A stretch of 5,597 bases of DNA from Phycisphaerales bacterium (GTDB lineage: Bacteria > Planctomycetota > Phycisphaerae > Phycisphaerales > SM1A02), in NCBI GenBank assembly GCA_007125255.1, contig SLDM01000004.1, positions 1 to 5,597 of the forward strand. Reading direction: 5' to 3'. Positions 1 to 5,597 of the stretch are shown in pieces. A model generated the notes under the pieces. It saw nothing but the letters and a program-made list of their open reading frames with translations, ran no database searches and had not been told where the DNA came from. Both the position numbers and the translations under genes were made by a program. Numbering within the stretch: position 1 is the stretch's first letter; every line of letters starts with the position of its first letter.

Positions 1-810
1 CCATTGACTCGCGCCGCCGATCGTCAGGTCCTCGGCCATAGCGAAGAGGCCGATCAGCACAAGGAAGAAGATGGCGACCGGAATGAGCCCCAGCCCATAC
101 ACCGCCGCGCGCCCGATATGCGCCCAGCGCACCTTGGCCTTTCGGCGCGAAAGCGGGAGCAGGGCAAAGCAGGCGGCCGCCATGAAGTGCGCGCAGACGA
201 AGAGAATGATCGAGCGCAGCCCGGGGGACAAGAGTTCACGCGAGATGCTCGCGGCAGATCCTCCGGTGTACCTCCCCCACCGAGGGTGCGTGAGGTAATG
301 GTACGAGTGATCGCTGAACGGCAGCACCACCCCATGCAGCACGGCAAACACGGCTCGGGGAAACAGGATCGTGGCCCCGTGCTGCGCATCGTCCATCATC
401 GAGAGCGCCAGTCCGGTACCGGTTCCGATCCCGATCATCAGGTAACTCACCAGCGCAAGCACAACCGGATAGAGGAGCAGACGCTTCGGTCGGATCTCGT
501 GGTGCATCTGCAAGCTGCACCAGAACGCCCACGGCCGGAAGGTCAGCCAGATGGTGCGCACGGAACGCCATGGATACGCCTGCCGCGTGCCATACTCGCT
601 GTTCCAGCGGGGCAATCTCTCGATGAGAACATCACTCCATTGAAACGACAGGCCGCACTCGGTGCAGCGTCCTTCCAGCGGACACCGATCGCGCCACGTT
701 TCAACGGTGCCGCGCTGCTGGTACCCGCAACGCGGGCAGCGTGGTTCGGGCGCAACCGTCGCAACGGCTTGATCGGGGCGCTCCGGAATCGTCACTGGCT
801 GGCGGCTCAC
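1..810 (-). CDS. Zinc-ribbon multi-pass membrane protein, function unknown (3' end beyond window)
   Basis: The reading frame is open from a GTG at 808-810 to the left edge, giving 270 residues with no stop, so the C-terminus is missing. An in-frame TGA at 844-846 bounds the start. The GTG is preceded by GGGGAGAG (820-827) at 9-base spacing, which supports this start. Residues 25-28 (CPRC, followed by GY) and 49-52 (CTEC, followed by GL) form two zinc-knuckle pairs, with an extra Cys43; this is a rubredoxin-like zinc ribbon. A Trp/Arg-rich stretch (about 81-110) follows. Hydrophobic segments then lie near 111-136, 146-165, 198-219 and 236-257, probably four membrane helices. The loop around 159-175 is rich in histidine (H159, H168, H171, H175). 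Planctomycete genomes carry many uncharacterised membrane proteins with such an N-terminal ribbon; that is family recollection, not a search result. Function is not recognised. The gene lies 67 bases downstream of the AsmA-like gene on the same strand and may share its transcript. Confidence 0.85.
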   Translation of the reverse strand, partial: MSRQPVTIPERPDQAVATVAPEPRCPRCGYQQRGTVETWRDRCPLEGRCTECGLSFQWSDVLIERLPRWNSEYGTRQAYPWRSVRTIWLTFRPWAFWCSLQMHHEIRPKRLLLYPVVLALVSYLMIGIGTGTGLALSMMDDAQHGATILFPRAVFAVLHGVVLPFSDHSYHYLTHPRWGRYTGGSAASISRELLSPGLRSIILFVCAHFMAAACFALLPLSRRKAKVRWAHIGRAAVYGLGLIPVAIFFLVLIGLFAMAEDLTIGGASQW

Positions 811-819
811 CGCTGGAAA

Positions 820-827
820 CTCTCCCC
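820..827 (-). promoter_or_regulatory. Ribosome binding site of the zinc-ribbon membrane protein gene
   Basis: On the minus strand this reads GGGGAGAG and ends nine bases before the GTG at 808-810. It is the best Shine-Dalgarno match among the minus-strand genes here and decides the GTG start, because the frame offers no ATG between the upstream stop at 844-846 and this codon. Confidence 0.55.
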
Positions 828-877
828 GGAAGCGTGCCGAACGTCAATCTCCCAGGCCCTTGCGCGCCGGCTTCCGT

Positions 878-3800
878 TCAATCAACCTGCCCTCCGATCA
901 GACGCTCGATCGCGCCCATGACCTCCCGCAACGGGACGACTTCGGTCTGCGGCTCGCGCACCGTGCCCCGAATCCGCACCGAGGCGGCATCGCGCTGCAC
1001 CGCGTCGATGAGGCGATCGAGCAGATCGAGAAACGGAATGGTGATGTCCGCAAGCGGGCGGATCACGCCGACGGCCAGGCCGGTGATCTCACTCTGATCA
1101 CCACGGGTGATGTCCTCGACCCGCAGCCGCGCGATGATGTCGGTCCCGCGATTGAAGTAGGTGATGCGGTAGATCTCCAGCGCGTTGCCCTCCAGGCGCA
1201 GCTCGGCCACGCCGACACCGGTCGGATCGATGGTGCCGACTTCCAGCCGCAGCGCGCTGAAGACCTGCGAGAACCCCGGCAGCGCAATCAGATCCGACTG
1301 CGAGAGCTCCATCCGGCTTCGGCCGAAGAGACGCGGATTCTCATCGAGATATCCGCCCAGCGAGGCGGTGCCGCTCACCCGCCCCGGCACGGGATCGGTC
1401 GTGAGCTCCGCCGCGTGCACCAGCTGCTCGAGGTCGAGATCGTTCAGGTTGAAAATGAGGTGGACGTAGGGCGTACCGTCGTGCCGGCTCACGCGGCCGC
1501 GCACGCGAATCTCCCCGTCCACCGCCTGCAGGACCGCGCGGTCGAGCACGATCCGCTGCGGGCTGAAGTGCAGTTCCGCCTCAAAGTCGGCCGGTTCCTC
1601 CGGACGATCGATCTCCTCCGGCTCCGCGCCGGTTTCCGCTTCGACGGTCTCGCGGATGGGCGAGACATCGTCGAGCTCCTCCTGCGGCATGAGCCCGTGT
1701 TCGAGCCCCTTCCGTCCGATGGTGATGGCGCGGATGCTGCCACCCTCAACATTGCCTTCCACGAGCATGCGCATCGGTTCATGAGCCCGCGGCGAGTCGT
1801 CGCGTTCAATGATCATCGAACCGGAACTCATGCCGCGGAGCGGTTCGGCCAGATCGCTGAACTCGCCCAGGGCGGACAGATCCAGGCCGCTCCACGCGAT
1901 CGCCAGACGACTCTCGGTCCACCGCTCTTGATCGAGCATCACCGCGCCGGAACCGACCGCTTCCGCGCCGAGGGCGCTGACCCTCAGGTTGATCCGCAGC
2001 TCCCGGCCGTCCAGCTCCGATTGCAGATCGACCTGGCCGAGCGGCTGCTCCTGATAGGTCAGATCGATTTCCAGGTTCACCTCGCCGAACATGTCGAATC
2101 CGTCAAGATCGAGTTCCACCGTCGCCCCGCCGTGCACCGCGGCCCGCATCTCCAGCGCGTCGTACGCCCACGGCCAGTCGCGCAGCACGATGGCGGCATG
2201 TAACTGATCGGGACGATTCAGGTCCATCACCGCGCTGCCGGTCAGCACGCCTTCCCGGTCGCGCAGGTTCAACTCGTAGAGCTCGAGCTTCTGTTCATGC
2301 AGATGCGCCATCCCCTCGCCGTGAATGCCCTCAAGTCCCCCGCCCGAGAAATCCGCCAGGGTCCACGCCCCGGTCAGATCGCTGTCGAGCAGGTCGCGCA
2401 GCGGAACGGTGCCGGCGAGCGCGGCGCTCACGCGGCCGCTCACCTCCATCGGCAGATCGACGAGCTCCGCCATCCGCTCGATCAATGCGTTCTCCCCCCG
2501 CAGGTCGAGGGTGGCGATGAGCGTCGCCGGATCGAGCGAGCCGCTGGCATTCCACATGCCGCCGAACAGCCGGAACTCATCCAGCGCGAACCCGATCTCT
2601 TCCGGCCTCACCTCGCCCCGATACTTCAGCGCCAGATCGCGGAAGGATTCCCCCTGGTACTCCACGTGATCCGCCGTGATCGAACCGGCCAGGTTCAGGT
2701 GCAGCGGCTGAACCGTGCCGTCGATCCTCACCTGCGTTACCACTTCGCCGAGCTGCAGCTCATCCGACAGTTGCCTCGGCGCGAGCCTGACGTGCGACCG
2801 GAAATCCAGCGCGAACGAACGCAGGTCGAGTTCTCCGTCGCCGGTCAGATCGATCTCGTCCGTGAGCAACCGCACCTCGTGCACCGTGGCCCGCTGAAAA
2901 TTCCCCGAAGCGGCCAGCGCGAGGTCCACCGCCGGAATCTCATGCGCCTCCCACCTCCCGGGCGGGACCCAGCCGGTTGCATTGAAAACGGCAGACCAAT
3001 CGTTGGTCTGGAGATTGATCTGCGCTTCGGCGCGGGCCAGTTGCGGCTCCCCTTCCGCTCCCGCGCCGCCGGGCAGTTTCAGCTCGTGCAGACGAATCTC
3101 CGGCCAGGCGACACGCAGCTGGGCGGTGGCATCCTGCACTTCGACCGTCCCGCGGGGCTCGCGGACCCGCAGTCGATCGAGCAATACCTCGCCGCGCATC
3201 GTCTTCCAGTGATCGCCCGAGGCGTGGAGTTCAACCCCGCCGGCAAGGTCGTAGGCATCGGCCCGCCCGTTGACCTGGACGCTGGCGTGGGCGTCGTAAC
3301 GCCCAAGCGCGGTGCGGCTGAGGGAGCCGGACAGACGGCCGGTCTGTTCGACCCCCCACACCGCGCCGTCACTGCTCCACTCGACCACCAATCGGCCGGT
3401 CTCCTCCGCAAGGTTCCACGCTCCATCGATCTGGGCCCGCGCGTCATCGATCTCCGCAACCAGTCGTTCGGCGTAGAGCCTCTCCGCAACAGCCCGCAAG
3501 CGGCCGCCGGTCAGCCGGACCGATTCGAACGGCGTCTCGTCGATCGTCGCGATCAGATCGGACGGGCGCAGCCGCACATCGAAGCCGACCACGGATGCAT
3601 AGAGAACCCCCTGCGCCGAGAGCGGGGTGGCCCGCAGCTCATCCAGCTCCAGCCGCCCGTCGAGTACCGCATCGCGAATCTGTCCCTGCCAGCGACCGGA
3701 GAGCCGAACCTCATCCGGCGCATCGGGCAGCCAGGGTTCGATCAGTTCGCGCCCCTGGTCCAGATCAAACTCGATCTGATGTGACCATGATGCGCTCGGG

Positions 3801-4405
3801 GAAAGGCGGCCGGATACGCGCACTCTCGGTTCGAGGGTTGCCTCAAACTCCCACGCAAACGCGCCGAGCGGATCGCCGCGCACAACCAGCGGCTCGTACC
3901 GGATCATCCGTCCGTCCGGGGCTTCGATATCCAGTACCGCATCGTGAATCCGCAGTCGCGGCAACTCCGGCATCGGGCCGCCGTTGTCCGGCCGGCGCTG
4001 CGCCTGGGTGCGGGTAATGCGCTCGGCCGCTTCCACGACGTTCCACTGTCCGCCGGCGTCGGTGCGCAGCGCGACCGCCGGCTCGGTGATCTGGAGATCT
4101 TCCAGCGTGATCGATCTTGTCAACAGCAGCGGCAGCAGGGCCGTGTGGCGGACGCGAACTTCCGGCACCTCGATGAACGGGTCCGCTTCCAGCGGCAAGG
4201 CGATCCTCAGCCCCCGCACCGTCGTCTCGCCGCCCCAGCCGGTTGTCAGCGCGTCGGCCTCGATCCGCAGGCCGGTTTCCTGCTGCACAATATCCAGCAC
4301 GATCCGCCGGGGCAGATCGCTGCGCAGAACCAGGTGAGCCGCCACCGTACCGAGCGCGAGCACGATCAACAGGAAGATGAGTCCTCGAACGAGCCAGCGT
4401 CGCAT
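878..4405 (-). CDS. AsmA/TamB-like envelope protein (predicted lipid-bridge superfamily)
   Basis: This is a 1175-residue protein. A short basic N-terminus (MRRWLVRG) leads into one membrane helix at about 7-27, so the rest should lie in the periplasm, anchored in the inner membrane. Residues about 30-130 have the AsmA-type opening: a DLPRRIV...GLRIEADAL block, then repeated amphipathic strands such as ITLEDLQITEPAVALRTDAG followed by GQWNV. Hundreds of residues of alternating hydrophobic/polar beta-strands with recurrent 'l.G.....l' repeats follow, typical of the repeating beta-groove fold. An acidic linker (about 905-942) precedes an AsmA_2-like C-terminal region (about 945-1140). The tail has the typical 'VRIRGTVREPQTEVVPL' close (1143-1159). 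Length is near E. coli TamB and YhdP (about 1260) and well above AsmA (617). Family members are implicated in phospholipid transport to, or homeostasis of, the outer membrane; whether this one does so is inferred. The ATG at 4403-4405 was chosen because the helix follows directly; upstream codons only mirror the preceding gene. There is no clear Shine-Dalgarno, and the start lies four bases after that gene's stop, suggesting translational coupling. Confidence 0.9.
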   Translation of the reverse strand: MRRWLVRGLIFLLIVLALGTVAAHLVLRSDLPRRIVLDIVQQETGLRIEADALTTGWGGETTVRGLRIALPLEADPFIEVPEVRVRHTALLPLLLTRSITLEDLQITEPAVALRTDAGGQWNVVEAAERITRTQAQRRPDNGGPMPELPRLRIHDAVLDIEAPDGRMIRYEPLVVRGDPLGAFAWEFEATLEPRVRVSGRLSPSASWSHQIEFDLDQGRELIEPWLPDAPDEVRLSGRWQGQIRDAVLDGRLELDELRATPLSAQGVLYASVVGFDVRLRPSDLIATIDETPFESVRLTGGRLRAVAERLYAERLVAEIDDARAQIDGAWNLAEETGRLVVEWSSDGAVWGVEQTGRLSGSLSRTALGRYDAHASVQVNGRADAYDLAGGVELHASGDHWKTMRGEVLLDRLRVREPRGTVEVQDATAQLRVAWPEIRLHELKLPGGAGAEGEPQLARAEAQINLQTNDWSAVFNATGWVPPGRWEAHEIPAVDLALAASGNFQRATVHEVRLLTDEIDLTGDGELDLRSFALDFRSHVRLAPRQLSDELQLGEVVTQVRIDGTVQPLHLNLAGSITADHVEYQGESFRDLALKYRGEVRPEEIGFALDEFRLFGGMWNASGSLDPATLIATLDLRGENALIERMAELVDLPMEVSGRVSAALAGTVPLRDLLDSDLTGAWTLADFSGGGLEGIHGEGMAHLHEQKLELYELNLRDREGVLTGSAVMDLNRPDQLHAAIVLRDWPWAYDALEMRAAVHGGATVELDLDGFDMFGEVNLEIDLTYQEQPLGQVDLQSELDGRELRINLRVSALGAEAVGSGAVMLDQERWTESRLAIAWSGLDLSALGEFSDLAEPLRGMSSGSMIIERDDSPRAHEPMRMLVEGNVEGGSIRAITIGRKGLEHGLMPQEELDDVSPIRETVEAETGAEPEEIDRPEEPADFEAELHFSPQRIVLDRAVLQAVDGEIRVRGRVSRHDGTPYVHLIFNLNDLDLEQLVHAAELTTDPVPGRVSGTASLGGYLDENPRLFGRSRMELSQSDLIALPGFSQVFSALRLEVGTIDPTGVGVAELRLEGNALEIYRITYFNRGTDIIARLRVEDITRGDQSEITGLAVGVIRPLADITIPFLDLLDRLIDAVQRDAASVRIRGTVREPQTEVVPLREVMGAIERLIGGQVD

Positions 4406-4409
4406 GGGG

Positions 4410-5084
4410 CTACTCGTCCGTCGGATCGGTGGTGGGAATGTTGCCGACGGTGCGCGGACCGAAGCCGAAGATCCACCAGTCATCGCGCATGGTGCGTCCG
4501 ACGTACGGTCCGGAGCTGTCGACGATTTCACCGGAGTCGGCCCAGTAGGCGACGAACGCCACACTCGCCACGCCGATCTGGTTGACGTTCTTCAGGATGG
4601 CCAGTTCCGGGGTGGCCAGTGGCGTCTGGGTGGAAGAGGTGTCTCCGCCGGCCTGGACGATGATGGAGGGAATGCCGACGAGGAAGTCGGAGCGGTCGAT
4701 CCCCACGCCGCCGCTGCGCACCTCGAGGATGATCTGGGCCTGCTCACGCTCGCGCACCAGCTGGATGCCCGCATCGAGCATCTTTGCCCGCAGCTCACCC
4801 AGCACGAATGCCGCCTCGGAGGCCGCGAAGTAGTCATCGTCCACGTACACCACCCGGCTGTGCAGGGCATCGACGTTGAGCTGTTCGACCGCCCGGGCCG
4901 CCGCCTTGGAGAGCAGGAACTGCTCGGTCGCCGTGCGGGGCGGATCGGTCGTCCGGATCGTCGAGGTGCAGCCGAAGAGCATGGCGGCCGCGAGCAGCGG
5001 GCACGCCCATGCAGCGGGCCCACGGAACCGACGCGGTCCGCTGGCACCCTGCCGGGGTAAAGTGTGTCTGAGCAACTGTTTCAC
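4410..5084 (-). CDS. DUF6655-like lipoprotein
   Basis: This is a predicted secreted lipoprotein. From the GTG at 5082-5084 it has 224 residues. A basic stretch (RHTLPRQGASGPRRFRG) is followed by a hydrophobic core (AAWACPLLAAAMLFG) and a lipobox LFGC with the lipidated Cys at residue 39. Position +2 is Thr, so there is no Asp retention signal of the E. coli type. The mature part begins with TSTIRTTDPPRTATEQFLLS, then has YVDDDYF, a segment resembling 'adiilEvRSGgvGIDRSdfLvGiP', 'TPELAILK', and near the end 'SSGPYVGRT' with 'WWIFGFGP'. By memory this matches DUF6655, a planctomycete family without known function. The start is uncertain: an in-frame GTG at 5181-5183 has a GGAAAG (5187-5192) in front of it but would put 71 residues before the lipobox Cys, too long for a signal peptide. 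The stop lies four bases before the AsmA-like start, so the two genes are probably co-transcribed. A role in the envelope with that protein is inferred only from position. Confidence 0.88.
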   Translation of the reverse strand: MKQLLRHTLPRQGASGPRRFRGPAAWACPLLAAAMLFGCTSTIRTTDPPRTATEQFLLSKAAARAVEQLNVDALHSRVVYVDDDYFAASEAAFVLGELRAKMLDAGIQLVREREQAQIILEVRSGGVGIDRSDFLVGIPSIIVQAGGDTSSTQTPLATPELAILKNVNQIGVASVAFVAYWADSGEIVDSSGPYVGRTMRDDWWIFGFGPRTVGNIPTTDPTDE

Positions 5085-5176
5085 GATCGGGCATGGTATG
5101 CGATCGCCGGGGATGGTTCGGAGGGATCGGCGAAGCTTTTTTCCCCCATTCGGAGCGGAATCTGCCGATACAGTCG

Positions 5177-5205
5177 TTCTCACGAGCTTTCCGGTCGGAT
5201 AGGAT
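5177..5205 (+). promoter_or_regulatory. Possible sigma70-type promoter for the MscS-family gene
   Basis: TTCTCA (5177-5182) and TAGGAT (5200-5205) each match four of six consensus bases and are separated by 17 bases. This would give a leader of roughly 50 bases before the ATG at 5265. Matches of this quality arise by chance, so this is a weak call. Confidence 0.2.
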
Positions 5206-5256
5206 CAGGCGCGGAATCACGGCGGAGCACTCGACCCGCACATTGACCGACTTCAC

Positions 5257-5260
5257 GGAG
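5257..5260 (+). promoter_or_regulatory. Ribosome binding site of the MscS-family gene
   Basis: GGAG lies four bases before the ATG at 5265-5267. The spacing is slightly short but usable, and it supports this ATG over the in-frame ATG at codon 20, which falls inside the first membrane helix. Confidence 0.45.
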
Positions 5261-5264
5261 CACG

Positions 5265-5597
5265 ATGCAGGAAGTGGCGCAATTCATCGCGGAACTCACC
5301 GGCCTGACGCCCATCACGGCGATGCAGGTCTTCGCCACCGTAGTGATCCTGCTGATCATCTTCGCCGCCCGGTTCATGACGCTCCTGATCGTCCGCAAGA
5401 ACATCGATGACATCAAGCGCCTCTACGGGTGGCGGCGGGCGATCAATTACCTGACCAGCCTGCTCATCATCCTCGCCATCGGCCGGGTCTGGTTCCCCGC
5501 GCTGCAGGAGCTGGGCGTCTTTCTCGGTCTCGCCTCGGCCGGCATCGCCATCGCCATGCGCGACCCGCTCATGTGTATCGCCGGCTGGGTCTACATC
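5265..5597 (+). CDS. MscS-family mechanosensitive ion channel (5' part only)
   Basis: The frame is open from the ATG at 5265 to the window's right edge, giving 111 residues with no stop, so it is the N-terminal part of a longer gene. Hydrophobic helices lie at about 17-43 and 60-80. They are followed by residues 84-111, GVFLGLASAGIAIAMRDPLM and CIAGWVYI. This is the MscS pore helix (TM3), with its Gly/Ala-rich packing face and the 'A(L/M)xDP...AGW' hinge into the cytoplasmic beta domain, which lies beyond the window. MscS-type channels open under membrane tension and release small solutes during hypo-osmotic shock; the family also includes channels with other roles. The position corresponding to the usual Gln or Lys before DP is Arg99, and Cys104 sits in the hinge. 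The short N-terminal part implies a compact channel with three helices, close to E. coli MscS in design. It is transcribed away from the other three genes. Confidence 0.92.
   Translation, partial: MQEVAQFIAELTGLTPITAMQVFATVVILLIIFAARFMTLLIVRKNIDDIKRLYGWRRAINYLTSLLIILAIGRVWFPALQELGVFLGLASAGIAIAMRDPLMCIAGWVYI

Larger units (their letters stand above)
5085..5264. other. Divergent intergenic region between lipoprotein gene and mscS-family gene
   Basis: This 180-base region separates the two opposing start codons; it shrinks to 81 bases if the lipoprotein starts at 5183. It must hold promoters for both directions. It contains one of the window's longest T runs followed by a C run (T6C5, about 5137-5147) and a six-base inverted repeat, ATCGGC at 5126-5131 and GCCGAT at 5164-5169, with a 32-base loop. 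No convincing promoter was found for the leftward gene. No RNA gene or small ORF with a credible start is evident. Confidence 0.6.

Noticed and set aside
4..921. Plus-strand open frame of 305 codons at the left end
   Set aside because: It is the codon-register mirror of the zinc-ribbon membrane protein, whose sense frame shows two CxxC pairs and four hydrophobic segments.
860..2203. Long plus-strand open frame (447 codons) opposite the AsmA-like gene
   Set aside because: It is in exact codon register with the minus-strand gene. Stops in this mirror frame need TTA, CTA or TCA codons in the sense gene, which are rare in GC-rich coding sequence, so long mirror frames are expected. The translation is rich in Arg, His, Gln and Asp with no domain pattern.
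2297..3784. Second long plus-strand open frame (495 codons) opposite the same gene
   Set aside because: It uses the same mirror register and has the same explanation; the sense strand has the clear AsmA-like protein pattern throughout.
4406..4564. Fifty-three-codon N-terminal extension of the AsmA-like frame
   Set aside because: It overlaps the lipoprotein 3' end in another frame, is Ser/Pro/Thr-rich, and would put a non-signal stretch ahead of the membrane anchor. The ATG at 4405 fits better.
3944..4585. Plus-strand open frame across the AsmA-like N-terminus and the lipoprotein 3' end
   Set aside because: It is the same mirror register, running over two real minus-strand genes, and it has low-complexity Arg/Ser-rich composition.
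4377..5060. Plus-strand open frame of 227 codons opposite the lipoprotein
   Set aside because: It is the codon-register mirror of the lipoprotein gene, which has a signal peptide and lipobox in the sense frame.
4968..5084. Possible twin-arginine (Tat) signal in the lipoprotein (PRRFRG)
   Set aside because: The residues after the Arg pair do not fit the (S/T)RRxFLK pattern, so an ordinary Sec lipoprotein signal is the simpler reading.
5126..5169. T6 run near an inverted repeat as a transcription terminator
   Set aside because: The T run is inside the loop rather than after the stem, and no gene ends here; both neighbouring genes start from this region.
5243..5248. TTGACC as a -35 box on the plus strand
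   Set aside because: It lies only about 17 bases before the MscS-family ATG, so its -10 would fall at or inside the start codon.

Overview
The window is GC-rich (about 60-65 % by eye) and almost fully coding. It most likely comes from a planctomycete, possibly of the Phycisphaerae. That placement is an inference. It rests on a lipoprotein that reads like the planctomycete family DUF6655, on a membrane protein with an N-terminal CPRCGY-type zinc ribbon of a kind I associate with planctomycetes, and on weak Shine-Dalgarno usage with GTG starts.

Layout: three genes run leftward on the minus strand and one runs rightward on the plus strand. In transcription order the leftward genes are a DUF6655-like lipoprotein (4410-5084, possibly starting at 5183), a 1175-residue AsmA/TamB-like protein (878-4405) that fills most of the window, and a zinc-ribbon multi-pass membrane protein (1-810) cut off by the left edge. 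Four bases separate the first two genes and 67 bases separate the second and third, with no convincing terminator in either gap, so a single transcript is plausible. Across a divergent intergenic region (5085-5264) a gene for an MscS-family mechanosensitive channel (5265-5597) starts on the plus strand and is cut off by the right edge.

All four products are predicted envelope proteins: an exported lipoprotein, an inner-membrane-anchored protein of the lipid-bridge superfamily, a polytopic membrane protein with a cytoplasmic-type zinc ribbon, and a mechanosensitive channel. The tight spacing of the lipoprotein and AsmA-like genes suggests co-expression and perhaps work at the same envelope site. 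This is inference from position only.

Long open frames on the plus strand opposite the minus-strand genes are exact codon-register mirror frames and are not annotated as genes. I see no tRNA, rRNA, CRISPR array, insertion sequence or phage feature, and no clearly novel multi-gene system. The most useful leads are the uncharacterised lipoprotein beside the AsmA-like gene and the zinc-ribbon membrane protein.
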